From Lunularia cruciata (lineage: Eukaryota > Streptophyta > Marchantiopsida > Lunulariales > Lunulariaceae): DNA of 64,000 bases. Positions 24,202 through 37,300 of the stretch are shown piece after piece. Where the stretch lies: assembly GCA_948567375.1 (NCBI GenBank), contig OX419761.1:40736501-40800500 (forward strand). Direction: 5' to 3'. The notes beneath the pieces are model-generated. The model was not told the origin of the DNA, searched no databases, and saw only the letters and a list, made by a program, of their open reading frames with translations. The position numbers and the translations under genes were made by a program. Within the stretch, counting starts at the first letter, position 1. Each line of letters begins with the position of its first letter.

Positions 24202-26419
24202 CTTAGTTTACTTCTTGGCAATTGAACTCCTCTCAAGGCTGAACATGAATGCAATACTTTACCTACTCTTTGACGAAAATACACCTCCTGAAACCAAACT
24301 TGTAGATTGATTTTGGTGTAATTACTTCGAACCTTTTTGGTAATCGTTAAAGAGAATAATCATATTATTAGCCATGACATAACTTCATTCAGACTATTAC
24401 TTTTTTCAAGTAAATATTAAGTTAACACGGTCAAATAATTGCTATACTTTTTAATGATTTTGCTTCGTCTTCATCCAGAGGAGTATTGAAAACACGCAGA
24501 GAATAAATGATTATATAAAATTAAGATTAGAAAAAGTATAATGCATGCAATATTTTATTACTTTTGGAGTCACTCTGACTTTTGGGGAATACCCCCTGGT
24601 TCTGGGGAATATTTTTGAAATTCGAGGTAAGTTCCTCTGAAACTCCGGGGAGTTCACCAACCGTCCCAAGGCCAGGTTTATGGAAATTTGGGGAAAATGG
24701 GGGTTTCAGATTTCAACATGACTGATTTTCTACAAATGACATATGTGTTCCCCTGGGATTTTCATAGAAAAGTTTTATGGGTGATGAAAGCCTTTCGGTG
24801 CATTCAGTTCTTACAATTACCTGATTATATTAAGCACTGAATTCGAGAGAGAATTTCCGGAACTATAAAATGAATCATCGGACAAATTGATATTGGATCT
24901 ATGTGTGTCAGTGGGAAAAGAGATGTCAGGAAAGTACTTTAGTCAATACCTTCATAAAAAAATTTGGAATATCCATAATCAGTAAAAGTTTATGGATCAC
25001 GATTTCATTTACCCGCAAAATTTTACAGTTCCTTACAGATATTTACTAGTATCCATAAAGTAATTTCAGAAAGCCCCCATGTTTCTGACCTTCTGATGAC
25101 TTTGTTCAATTTTTTGGAAGTGTCCTTGGAAGTTTCGTGCGAATTCCCTCAATGTTTGGGAAGTCTATCTTTAAAACTTTGAGGAGTTCACAATTTTTTT
25201 TATATTTTAAGTTAAATTTCGTATCCTTTTTATGAATTGGTTGAGGTTTCCCCATAGAAAACGAATGGCTTGAATGGATAATTAAAAATTCATTTATTTA
25301 AAACTATAATAAAGATAGATTAATTTCTTTTGCAAATTTGAACTGAACATCCATATATCATAGTGATGAAAGAAATATTTGGATATTATTTTATCAAAAA
25401 TGTCTATTATCACATCGGTCGAGTAACAAAATTCCATGGTTTTGTTTACCACCATTTCAATTTCAATGATTGTAGAATCGATTCGCTAACGTACTTTGTG
25501 TAGAGAGGGGTTGGGATTCATTAATATCTGTAACTCTTTGATTATACGGCATAAAATATCCTCACGTAATTTTAAATATATATTAAACGTATTGGACTTG
25601 TTTTGTCACATAATCCCTATGAAGTGAGAGTGAATATAGTTATTTTCGCTGATGACTTGCCTGATATACCTCTTTGGAGAATGAGAATGGGTATGAATAT
25701 TTTCATTAACATGAAACAACATACGCTACTCAATCTACTCAATGTGGTACTGGTCAGCCGCTTACGAGCAGTCTTTTGACATAAGCCACGACATATAACG
25801 ACGACCATAACAAGCATTGTATTCTATTATATACCAGTGATTAGCCTCTAATATGTATGTCCTTTAGTATTATTGACATCTATATTATGTATCAAAATGA
25901 TAATAAAGACACCTAGATCATCTTTATTATCATTTTGATATTTCTTCAAGAAATAGCACCAAGATCTTATAGAAGAGAAAAATATGGTAGTTCAGTCTAT
26001 TATACTCCCCATGGGCAATTTCTCATTTCATATTTAGACCTAAAATCTCAAACACTTTATAGATATATAGCAACAATAAAATTCCCATCAACTTTAGGAC
26101 ACTTTAAGCTCATTTAGCATATATCCTTTTAGAGAATCTTTATAGTACATAAAGATAAGTTATTTAGATTACAGATTCTTTTCTCTTGCTAATTCCTTTG
26201 GCATTGGGTTGTATCCCTTATGCAATCCTTGTACTTGTCTTTTTTTATATACACTTTTCAATAAGGCTGTATCTTTCTTTTTCTTTTACTTCAAAGAATA
26301 TGTTTTTGTTTTTTTGTTTTGTCTCAATTCATACACAAGAATGTAGTGAATTTTGATTAACATGTTCTTCGTCAATGAAAACACTAAATTGTCACATCAA
26401 TCCAATGAGTATTGTTAAA
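24202..26419. other. AT-rich intergenic DNA
   Basis: No gene recognised. A perfect 20-bp hairpin sits at 25890-25940. Between 24540 and 25200 the text contains short, similar phrases such as ctggggaat and ggggagttc, but no clear repeat unit. Candidate open frames are short and featureless. Confidence 0.5.
25890..25940. repeat. Perfect 20-bp inverted repeat (hairpin)
   Basis: The arm at 25890-25909 (tatcaaaatgataataaaga) is the exact reverse complement of 25921-25940, with an 11-nt loop. No flanking duplication or gene is seen; it may be a cruciform or the end of a lost small transposon. Confidence 0.8.
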
Positions 26420-26437
26420 ATTCTCTACCAATTGTGA

Positions 26438-26751
26438 AAGAGTAGAACACATGAAGGATGTAAGATCCCGTCAAGCTGCACAAAGGAGAGATAAAAGAGG
26501 TAAAATGGAGCTAGGCCAGAATAGTATTAATATGAGAAATCTACCTTACTGTACCTAAGATATCCAAACTATATAAATTATAAGGTCTATAAATGCACCT
26601 AAGATATCCAAACTATATAATTCATAAGGTCTACAAATTACTAAAGCATCCATTGAAATGTCATCTAGAGCGATCACTTTCCTATGAATTATACCAATCA
26701 ATATTTTCTATAGAGAAATGGACACCTGTTGTCTAAAATATATTATAAAAT
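26438..26751 (-). mobile_element. 5'-truncated copy of the non-LTR element
   Basis: This 314-bp antisense copy covers the 3' module and the C-terminal coding tail of the long element, matching it out to gtctaaaatatattat. It is bracketed by an imperfect ~18-bp duplication, attctctaccaattgtga at 26420-26437 and attctaccaacttgtga at 26752-26768. Inside, a 44-bp segment (cacctaagatatccaaac...) is tandemly doubled at about 26551-26638. Divergence is higher than in the cluster at 4838-5550. Confidence 0.75.
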
Positions 26752-26768
26752 ATTCTACCAACTTGTGA

Positions 26769-27655
26769 TATTATTAAATCTAAGTGCCAAAGAGTTGGGG
26801 TATTGTTCAGTCCATCTCTAGTCATCCAATTGGCCAATAGTTGCTGACATGGACAATGTGCACGAACTGAGGCAAAATGTGAAGGTTGTGTCAGCAGGCG
26901 CTAGATGTGATATGTAGGCTTTGTAGAGACAAATTGGATCAACATGTTTTCTTCATTCATCGAGAACAGTAATATACATTTTGACACCACAATATTTGGT
27001 GCAGTTTCAAAAATTTCCAAGCGAGAAACATATTAAAAATGTAATGTTGTAGGGTACACATTGTTAAGAACGTTAAGGAAGCTTGTAACTACAATATGTC
27101 CAAGACAAAAATACAGTCACTCGATATCTATAAGAAAAAACCCTACAAGATGTGGGGATTACAGCCGAGTGATGAAGGATTTTAAGTTAAGAAGACTTTC
27201 GAAGATAACGAGTTCAACCTCATGTAGGTAGAGCAACCTCAATTTATGAGCTTTAGTTTATAAGGTTTTTCTAACCTGTATAAAATGCTAGACAGGTGCA
27301 CTTGAAATGTAGTGTTATATCTTGCCACCAAAATATCGTCATTAAAGTCAAAAAAATGACATATCTTGTGTATTGCAGAATGAGATCCTCATGTGGATTT
27401 CGTCATCCAAGCTGTTTCAATATTTATTTCACCGGACTGCTCATAAAAGCTCCTATACATTTAAATAGAGCCTCTCCCGTACTTTCAGGAAACAACATAC
27501 AAATTATGGTTGTACAAGAGTCAGAAAACCGATCTATACTTGTCTGAACCTGTATGAAATGTGTTGGCTCAACCACAACATAGAGAAGTGGTAACCATCA
27601 AAACAGGTGGTAACAAGAAAACCTTGTATGAATCTGCAGCAATGTTTTTGATTAC
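26769..27655. other. Intergenic, no gene recognised
   Basis: Moderately AT-rich, with only short open frames lacking recognisable features and no RNA gene seen. Confidence 0.45.
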
Positions 27656-28035
27656 AACTAGTGCTCAAGGGACTCGAGCTTGTCTTAATGGATCTAGAAG
27701 AGTTTCGGCTTCCGGCTTCTAAAAGAAGTTGTGATTAACTCTGTACTTGTACATAACCACAATAAATTTCATGAGTCCATGAGTACTAAAAGATAGAAAT
27801 GCACGTAATCAATCCTCTTGGTTCCTCGCCGGTTTAATGGCTGCAGAAGAATTCCGGCTCGCGACTTCGACAAAAAGTTATGATTGTCCCAATACTTGTA
27901 TGTAACAAAAAAGTTCATGAGTCCATGAATATTAAAATATAGACATGGAAGCATTCAACCCTCTTTCGTCCTCTCTGGTTTATGACTTTATAAGAGTTTG
28001 CGCTTCCAGCTTCAGAAAACTTATGAAAAGTGCTC
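27656..28035. repeat. Tandem repeat, about 145-bp unit, ~2.5 copies
   Basis: Units share catgagtccatga (27770 and 27916, spacing 146), a reaction of ggcttccggcttc / ggctcgcgacttcg / gcttccagcttcag, and gtacttgtacataa / atacttgtatgtaa. The copies are diverged, and the unit has no coding feature I recognise. Confidence 0.65.
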
Positions 28036-28156
28036 CAACGCGCATCAGTTTTACGGATCAAGGGGTCCGAACGTGACCAACCCGGGTCGACCCAGGTCCT
28101 GGATGTGCCATAAAGAACAATTCTCTTAAAAAAAATTCCCTATAGATGTCTCTTGT

Positions 28157-29077
28157 TGTTGGATATCTCTTTTGATTTATCTATTCTTTTAATGCCTAAT
28201 GGAAGTCTTCTAACTATTGAAATCAACCCTATGCAAGAAGGGAAAACATATCTGGAGAGAAAAAAAAGTTAAAAGATAGTAAAATATAATCACATATATC
28301 AATAGATGCACAAGATTACTGAAATCAATGGGAAGCTCTCTCCCTACCAACTCTTTCCCTGTCCAATCTGTTCTTGGGTCTATCTTGATTTATCTCCTTC
28401 TTGTTTTATCTGATCAGACCTCTCTTGGCAAGCTTTATGTGAACCAAAGTTACCTAGATTCCCCTGATTCTTTTTCACATACGCATGTATATTTGACTCA
28501 TCACAACTTCACTTTGCATGTCGAAGTGTTACCTTCTTCTATTGCCCCAAACAAAAACAAACACATTCATTGTGTCACCCCAATCTTGTATTGTCAAACA
28601 CCTGTCTTGACCTTGGACAATATATCCCTTGGATGATTTAAGCCATAGATCTAAGCATCCCTCTCAATATAGCTTACATAGATCAATGGGAAGCTCTCTC
28701 CTGACCAACTCTTTCCTTGTCCAATCTGTTCCTAGGTCTATCCTGATCCGCCCTTCTCCTGATTATCTCCTGAGATGTATGATCTGATCATACATCTCCT
28801 AGCAAGCTTTATGCAAATCAAAGTTACCTTGATTCCCCCTGATTCTTTTTTCACAAAGGCAATATATTTGACTCATTGCAAATTCACTTTGCATCTCAAA
28901 GGGTTACCTTCTTCTATTATCCCAAACAAGAACAAACACATTCATTGTGTCACCCCAATTTCTTGTATTGTCAAACACTTATCTTGACCTTGGACAATAT
29001 ATACCATGGATGATTTGAGCCACAAATCTAAGCATCACAAATAAGACAAATTGGATGGATCAGGCTCTACATTCTAA
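28157..29077 (-). repeat. 3' LTR of the Copia element, with an internal duplication
   Basis: On the plus strand it runs from TGTTGG to CTAACA, a short inverted terminal repeat as expected of an LTR. It is about 920 bp, enlarged by a tandem duplication with a period of 358 bp (units starting near 28324 and 28682). Next to it, at 29078-29095, the minus strand reads a purine-rich tract (caagtgggagagt), the polypurine tract that primes plus-strand synthesis. Confidence 0.8.
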
Positions 29078-29099
29078 CAACTCTCCCACTTGGAGATTA

Positions 29100-32000
29100 A
29101 TATTTCTTGACTATACATCTTTCAAAAAAAGATAACAAACTTCATGTGCTTGATGTACATACCATGTGCAACATTACTATCTAGTTATCCTTGGAGTCCA
29201 ATTGATGCTATACATGGCCTTAACTACTCAAAAGTGACAATCTTTGTCAACATATCAGCCAAGTTCTTGGCACCTTGAATCTTTTTAAATGACAAATTGC
29301 CATCTTCGAGTAACTTTTGGATGAAATGATATCTCAAATGTATATGTTTTGTTCTAGCATAGAACATTTAATTCTTTGCTTAGTGAATGACACTTTGACT
29401 GTCCAAGAATAAAACACCACAATTTTTCTCTCTACCTAGCTCCGTTAGAAGGTTCTATAACCAACTCATCTCCTCACTAGCTTTTGTAATTGCAACATAT
29501 TTTGCCTTTGTTGTTGACAAAGCAACAATCTTTTGCAATTGGAAGAACCAACTCATTGTTGTTCCACCTATGGTATAAACATACTTTGTGGTGCTTCTTC
29601 TTGTATCCATATCACCTCCCAGGTTTGCATCCACAAAACCTTGTAGTGTATGGTTGCCTCTGTTGTAACACAAACCTTTATCTTTGGTACCTTTCAAATA
29701 TCTAAAACTCCATTTGACAACCTCCCAATCTTGTCTTCCCGGATTGGCCATGTACCCTGCACACAACTCCCATTGTATGTGCAATATCTAGTTTAGCACA
29801 TGTCGTTGCATACATTAGGTTGCCTATAGTTGAAGCAAATGCGAGCTTTGACATATCTTTCATCTCATCATCATCCTTGGGTGAGTGTTCCTTTGATAGT
29901 TTAAAGTGACTTGCCAAAGATGTCTTCACATAACTTGCATCTGTCATGTTGAACCTTTCCAACACCTTTCCAATGTAGCTACCTTGAGAGAGCTTCAACA
30001 TTCCAACCACCCTGTCCTTTTCAATCTTCAGCCCAAATATTTGCTTTGCTACACCAATGTCTTTCATTTCAAACTCTCTTGATAATTATTTCTTCCATCT
30101 CTCAACCTCTAGTATGTTTGGTCCAACTATCAACATGTCATCAACATACAGAAGTAAGATGATAAAACTATTATCAAGAGTCTTGAGATAACAACAATGA
30201 TCCTCTTTACATCTTGTGAATCTGTTATTGATCATGAACCTATCAGATTTCCTGTACCATAATCTTGGTGCATGTTTTAGACCATATAGGCTTTTTTGCA
30301 ACTTGCATACCAAGCTCTCCTTATGAGGGACTGCAAAGCAAACAGGTTGTTTCATATAAATTTCTTGATAAATCTCACCATGTAGAAACATAGCAGTGAC
30401 ATCCATCTGCTCCAAATACATGTATTCTGCCACCACTATATTGAGAACTACTCTAATTGTTGAGTGTTTGACTACCCGTGAAAAAAATCTCAATGTAATC
30501 AATCCACTCCTTTTGTTGGAAGCCTTTCACAATTAACCTTGCCTTGTACCATTTGTTACCATTGTGTTCCTCTTTTACCTTATAGACCCACTTGTTTTGT
30601 AATTCATTCTTGCTTTCTATTAGTAACCTAAGCTCCCAAGTTTAATTTTTATCCAAGGACCTCATCTCATCGTTCATGGCAAGATCCCACTTCATAAAGT
30701 CTTCACTTTGCATGGCTTCTTCATAAAATTCAAGTTCACTTCCATCTGTCAATAGCAGGTAATGTAGACAGAGAGAATACCTTTCTAGTGGTCTTGTGAT
30801 TCTTGTAGATCTCCTCAATTGCAATGCACATGGTTGAGGTTGTGGTTTTTGAGTTTTTGAGTTTTTGAGTTCAGGGTTTCACTAAACCCTTATGATAGCA
30901 TTTTCTTATGCTATCTCTTGTAACTAAACTTGATTGCATTCTTTGCTCAACTTATCTACATTATCGGATTCTAGAGTGTTTCTATCCTTGTAAAGAAAAC
31001 ACTCATTGAATATCACATCTTTGCTTCTGATGATTTTCTTGTTCTCTACATCCCAAAACTTGTACCCAAAGTTATATACACCATATCCAATAAAGAAACA
31101 TTTCCTAGACTTTGCATCTAACTTGTCTTTTTTTCTTTACATTGAAATGCACATAAGAGACACACCTAAAGACTCTCAAGTGCAATAAACTCACCAATTC
31201 TCCTATCCACTCCTCTTCGGGCAACTTGTGTAAGGAAACTGATGGACCCTTGTTTACCAAGTATGTTGCATTGTTGATTGCTTCAACCCAAAATACCTTG
31301 GGCATACCAGCATGGATCATCATGCTATTAGCTCTTTCATTTAGAGTTCAATTCATGTGCTCAACCATTCCATTTTGTTATGATTTGCTCGCCAAGGTCT
31401 TCTTTATTTTGATTCCTTGTATTGCATAAATTTCCTTGAACTCACTATTGCCATACTCACCATCCTTGTTAGATCTTTGTCTCTTTAGCTTTGCATCAGA
31501 CTCATTTTTGACTTGGCTTTTCTCCTTCTTGAAAATGGAAAATACCTTTGATTTGCACTTCAAGAAAGATATTGAAACCTTCTTGGTCGAGTCATCTATA
31601 AAAGTCACATAATATTGTACCCCCAAGAGTTGCAACTAGATAAGGACCCCACATATTTGTGTGTGCAAGCTCTAGCTTGCCTATCCTTGGTGCTCTTCCA
31701 TCCTTCAAGAAACTAACCTTTTTCTATTTCCCAAATATGCAATCTTCACAAAGACCTACATCAAAGGTTTCAAATTTGGTAGCTTGTCCTTCTTCATCAT
31801 CACCTTCATGCCTTTTTCACTCATAAGTGTGAGCTTTCAATGCAAAAGATTACCGTTTGATATTGTATATGCAAGTGCCATAGTGTCCTTGGTGTTGTTG
31901 GTCATGTAAAGAGTCTCCAACTTGTTCCCTCGTGCAGCCACCATAACTTCTTTGGAGATTTCAAATGAACCACATACAAAATTTATGACATACCTTTACT

Positions 32001-32655
32001 ATCAAGATGTCCAATTGAGATTAGATTCTTCTTCAAGCTTGGAACACGCCTAACATTCTTTCGTTTCCACTCAGAGTAACTTGGCATTTTAATATAAACA
32101 TTACATCTCCCAACAATGTCCAAAGGCTCATCATCCGCAAGATAAACTTTTCCAAAATCACCAGCAATGTAATTAACATACACTTCTTTTGTGAGGTAGT
32201 AGAGTGAAAAGAAGCTCCTGAATCAAGAATTCATGACTACATAGGACTATCTATCTACACTAAGGATCAAAACATCATTGACTTGCAATTGCATTCACCA
32301 AATTTTCATCCTCCTTATTGCTTGGATTCTTCTTTATGAGCCAACAGCTCTTTCTTGTGTGCACCTTCTTACCACAATGCAAACATCCATCACCTTTTGA
32401 TCTAGACTTGCTTCTCCACTTGGACTTGGATCTATTACAATTGTCACTACGTTGCATAATTCTTCCTCTATTTTCAAAAGTATTTAGGGCCAATCCTGAG
32501 TTTATTCTTAGCTCTCTCCTTCTAATATCTTCCCTAAGTATCAAATTTTGGACCCCCTCAAACCTCAATTTGTTTGAGACACAAGAACTGCTTACTACTA
32601 TTAGAGTTGCACTCCAACTTTCAAGTAAAGAAGATAGGAGAATTAAAGCATGCAC
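29100..32655 (-). pseudogene. Copia gag-pol polyprotein, broken
   Basis: Order from 32655 down: gag knuckle CLHCGKKVHTRKSC (CX2CX4HX4C); a protease/pre-integrase part (32183-31983, RRVPSLKKNLISIGHLD); integrase core (31635-31378, YYVTFIDDSTKKV) and tail (31323-31105, KVFWVEAINNATYLVNKGPS); linker with LRRSTRITRPLERYS (30824); reverse transcriptase (30502-30086, with SLYGLKHAPRLWY and the catalytic LLYVDDMLI box); and RNase H (30067-29240, ASTIGNLMYATTC, GFVDANLGGD, IVALSTTKAKYVAITKASEE, RTKHIHLRYHFIQKL, KNLADMLTKIV). Each domain lies in a different frame or is separated by stops, so no full-length protein can be made. In a live element this polyprotein is cut by its protease and copies and integrates the element. 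Confidence 0.9.
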
Positions 32656-32679
32656 TTCATCCTCAAAACTGATTTTCCA

Positions 32680-33165
32680 TTGAACTTAATTGGCTCGTGA
32701 TCAAGTTGAACTCATTAATATGATTTGAACTTAATTGGCTCCCAATCAAATTGAACTCATTAATATGATCTGTGATAAGAGTGACTTTCATTCATACTCA
32801 AGTTGAACAGTTTACTCATGAAATACGCCTTGTTTGAAGTTGATGGTTTTCCATACATGTTAGACAAGGCTTTCAATAGAGCTACAATAGTCTTCTCCTC
32901 TAAAACATTGAACACCACATTTCTAACTAATGTTAAGCATACAACTCCCAAAGCTTGTCGATTCATCAAATCCCAATCTTCCTATAACATGAACTCAAAG
33001 GTTTCACATCTTTGCGAGGTACATGAAATTTTTTTCATACAAATAGTCCTTGATTTGCATTTTCCAGAAACCAAAGTCTTTATCATTGTATCTTCCTATC
33101 TTGACCTTTTCTTCTTCTCTTGCCATTACTCTCTCTTTCCTTCAAATCTCCGCTTGGATCCAAGT
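32680..33165 (-). pseudogene. Copia gag N-terminal remnant and 5' leader
   Basis: The minus frame at 32969-32760 (VVFNVLEEKTIVALLKALSNMYGKP, KAYFMSKLFNLSM) resembles the plant Copia gag domain (ALWKxLxxxYxxKS...LxxxLxxLKM). A repeated segment (ttaattggctc ... attgaactcattaatatgat) is doubled at about 32690-32770. The first bases inside the LTR (minus strand, acttggatccaagcgg) could be a degenerate tRNA primer-binding site, but the match is weak. Confidence 0.6.
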
Positions 33166-33490
33166 TGTTGAGTATCCCTTTTGATTTATCTTTTCCTCTA
33201 ATGACAATCTTCAACTATTGAGAGCAGCCCAACGCATGAAGGAAAGACTATCGAGAAGGGGAAAAGGGGAAGAAGAAAAAAGGGTAGGAAAATATACTCA
33301 CCCATCAATAGATGCACAAGAATGACCGAGGTTCAATCATCCTTCGTCCAAGGTAACGCAGATAAAGGAATTTTACTCCTTCTCAATATAGGTTACAAAG
33401 ATCAATGGGAAGCTTTCTCCCCGACCAACTCTTTCCCTGTCCAATCTGTCCCCTGAGTCTATATTGATCTCCTTCTTGTCATTATACCTC
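33166..33490 (-). repeat. 5' LTR of the Copia element, truncated
   Basis: It begins with TGTTGAGTATCCCTTTTGA on the plus strand, matching the start of the left LTR. It shares atcaatagatgcacaaga, atcaatgggaagct and ccctgtccaatctg with it. Similarity stops near 33490, well before the expected CTAACA end, so the outer part of this LTR is missing. Confidence 0.72.
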
Positions 33491-34381
33491 TTCTGTCATC
33501 ATGCCCCCTTTGTGCGGATAACAAATCTTCGCGAGGATGATGAGTAAACTATCGTAGTTGCACAAAGTCTGGACAAGGAACTCTCGGCCTCAACACTAGA
33601 TGGCGACTTCGGCACTTCAGATAGCCAGGGACATCTTAACTTATTCAGAATTGCATACTGTCGGTCGATATGATCCCGGGAGGGTACAAAGCCTGTTCGT
33701 ATTGAAGTGTACTATAAAGATACTGTACTTGAGAAGTATTTGTACCAGACATCAATGACCTCAAAGAGCAAGGACGAAAAAATTTTACATATGTTAAGAT
33801 AGAGATCCGACAGTTCACTCATTTGTCAAAAAAGACAACTAGCGCACATTTACTTAATACAGGAGAGATAAGATACGGCGCGGTAACATACACAGGTGTG
33901 CTTTCGACGGGGCCCTTTAATTGCGAGTGACTATACAGACGAAACCTATAACCGTGTCTGTTACCTCCCTAAATGATCTACTGGTGCTGAATATCAAAAT
34001 GCAGACAAATGGTAATGGTCCATTATAATCCAATAACCTCTGTAGGAAGAGAAACATGTCCAGGGTTCTTTTTGCCCCAAGTCATCCCTTTGAATGTTGG
34101 AATAATAATGCATAGTACAGCCCGGTATGGCAAGCAGCCATCATCTTATTGAGACTAAAATGTTTACAATAATCAATAATTGCCCTAAGCTGTGTTAGGT
34201 TCTCTAAACAAAAAGTGGTGGGGTTCAGTGTCCTAACTCAGCTTTCTAAGTGGGTTCTCTGAATTCATCTTGTTGTGCAAATGTCACCTCCGTGTTGTCG
34301 GCGAACTGCATTCTACAAATGAAAGGCAAAATTTTGACTCACGTCCTGTTGGGCATCAAAGTTCAAGCTGACCACAGATAC
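33491..34381. other. DCL1 downstream region
   Basis: No other gene is recognised. The part next to 34381 should be the DCL1 3' UTR, on the minus strand. No clear repeat is seen. Confidence 0.45.
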
Positions 34382-37300
34382 TCACCACCGTTTCAAATGT
34401 TGGAGTAGAAGCACGGCAGCTGAGTCTTTTGCTTTCTTGACGCTGGGCATTGGCTCTCCCACACATTCGTCAGTCCAACCACTTTCGGTGGTATGAACTC
34501 GCACTGAGTATGTAAATCTCTTGGCATGTGCAGGCCCACCTTCTGTGACGCACCTGTCGAATACGAGCACACACCCTTAATGTCAGATACGGAATATGAG
34601 AGAGCTAACTCCTGAAATGCACTATGACTGTAATCTGCAAAGAAGCTAGAAGCTCAATTGTAATATGTTACCGGAGCTGATCAATATTCTACCGCATCAA
34701 ACGCGAAGCGGATTGAGCAATGTAGCCCATATCACCGGTAACAGATAGACTCAACTACAACAAATACGAAAATAGGGAGTTTCAGAGTGAGAGTGTTGGG
34801 ATCTTACTTGTATTGAGGCATAGGCCACTGCCGCTTCAGACAGATGTCATTGAGTGTCTGTCGTGTGAATGGAGCAGTCTTATTGTTGCTCTTCCCTACC
34901 GCGTCTCCATTTTCAAGGGCAGCTGCTTTTGCGGCAGCTTCCCTAGTAGATTCTCTCTCCTTCAAGATTACCAGGGCATTGCGGGCGGCAAGCTTTTGAG
35001 CCATCTTCTTCTGTGGGTTCTGGGCAGAACCTATTTGAACACCATCGACGTATACTTCAACAAAAGCAAGATTTCCCTGACGAGACGACTTGTACTCAAG
35101 ACCTTCAGCCAGTTGTTGACAGCGTTCTTGCAGCTCCCGTACCGGATGCATTGGCAAGGTCTCCGGAGTCACCATTGGTTGTAGTAGTGGCTCGAACACC
35201 TGACAAGGATAATTTGCTATTAAAACTCCACAGGCACTCAAAGAGTCTCGAAAAACAGATCGCCTGTAGCTTTAAGGTCAGCAGTAAATCTCAAGCGGCT
35301 GTTATATATTGTCTGAGAAGGATCTCATGAAGACAAATTGCAATCATTCAACAGAAACAGACAATACTAGGTTAAAAGTAGTTGCTGGTTGCTACGTTTA
35401 CGGTACATAGCTACCTCCACTGAAGAATGATTGTGGCTTGAAACTTACCTTCCAAACTTGATCTGTGTTAAGACCAGTGTCAAGAAAAGCTGCACCAGCA
35501 ATGGATTCTAAAATATCCCCAAGCACCTTCGGTGCTTTGAAATCCCCGAGACCAAATGAGTTAACACCAGGTTTATCAAGCTCTGTTTGGATGTCTTTCA
35601 CGAAATCATGTATCTATTCACAGGAACAAAAAGTTTGTTAATAGATGAAATAACTGCTGAGGTAGATTTTTGTTCAGTTTACGTTTAGATGGTGACATAC
35701 CTGAGTTTCAAGAGCACTCGACCCATGCCGCAAGTGCACATGGAATTTGTGCTTTACTGCTACTCTGGCAAAGTTCTCATTGTTCACTGCAGCGGCTCTC
35801 AGATCCGTCAGACGACCAGGTGGAAGATCAGTGTAGCTAAAGAATAAGTGGCGAGTGATGAGATGATCAAGGACGGCATCACCCACAAACTCAAGGCGTT
35901 GGTAGCAAGGAACACCTGAAGAAGGACGTGAGGCATGGGTGATTGCTTCCACTAACAAGCTTCGCTCTGCAAATTTGTGTCCGATTGCAGCCTCCAACCC
36001 GTCAAAGTCAATACTTCTTAATACGCTCTCAGGCACGGTGCACCCGACTCTTGCCTGTAAACCATCGGCAGGATCAAACTCAACTGGAATTCCAATCCAG
36101 TTCATCAGGTGGGTGGCGGCCCTTTGACCACCTTCGACGTAGTAAACCCCAATCAGCGCCTCAACAACATCCGCTAAAGTTTTGCTAGAAAGTACTCTGT
36201 AAGCACTAGAGTCTCCTTCGATCTCGCCATCCTCCATGTAATCATCGTCAATAATCTCCTCCACTACTGGTTCCGCGGGCTTCACGCTTTCAGCTTTCTC
36301 TGCATCCTCTTTCCTACAATCCTCGACCTTACCATCGGCCACATTCAGGTCATCCCCATCTTTGGTTTCCTCGTCAAAGACAGGTGGCACACCTGGGGCA
36401 GCCCATCTAGATGGAGCAAAGCGGTCTGCTTGTATGTAACTTTGTAGTCCTCTATCCAAGGCATACTGGTAGAGAACGGAATTACTAACAGTTTGTTGCC
36501 TCATCCGTGTAAGCTGGCCTTCGTGCTTGCTAGGATATGTCAGAAAAAGCCGCCTACTGACAACCCATTTCAAATAGGCATCTCCAAGTAATTCCGCGCG
36601 CTCATAACAGAAAGTCTCCTGACATGACGCTGCTGTCAATGCCTCCAGAACCTATGACAGAAAAGAAGCAGGCCTTGAGAGTCAGGGCTGGAAGAAGGAA
36701 GTGAGGTGAATAAGCTTGCACAACTTGAGAACCTGGTTTAAACCAATAACAGTGTAAACAAAGAAGGCCGTAGACATCAAATACCCAAGCACCGGGAAAC
36801 TATACAAATTACAAAAAAAACAAGGATCGTTTATCTTCAACTATCTACCAAGGACACCAAAATCCCTCGGCAAGTCGAGTAACCGCTAAGAAATTAGAGA
36901 AATTTACCTTAGATGCAGGTATCTTAAAGTTGATCAGATGTTTCAATTGAATCGCCAGCAACATACTCTCCACCCGCCTCATTACAGAAGGAAGCCTCTG
37001 AGCACCCCTAACTAATGGCCCTGGGAGCGGATGTACTAAGCACAACTCCGGCGGAAGCATCACATAATACGTTTTGTCCAGAGGTTCTTCTGGATTACCC
37101 ATGCCACCTGAAATGATTGACAGAAGCGAACCATTAACACTAAACATGGTTACAGAAGGATCCTCTGATCATAGATGTTTAGTGCCGCCAAGTGTAACAT
37201 ACCGTCAGAAGATTCAAAACGTGGTGACAATAAGTTTTTGCAGTGAGACACTCCGCGCCCTCGAATTAAAGGTTGCTTCTTGCAGACAAGCTCCACACCA

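Larger units (their letters stand above)
28157..33490 (-). mobile_element. Ty1/Copia LTR retrotransposon, decayed
   Basis: Reading on the minus strand, the order is truncated 5' LTR, gag knuckle, protease, integrase, reverse transcriptase, RNase H, polypurine tract, 3' LTR. Integrase before reverse transcriptase defines Copia. The two LTRs are in direct orientation and share the terminal TGTTG. No target-site duplication can be given because the right LTR is truncated. Confidence 0.9.
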
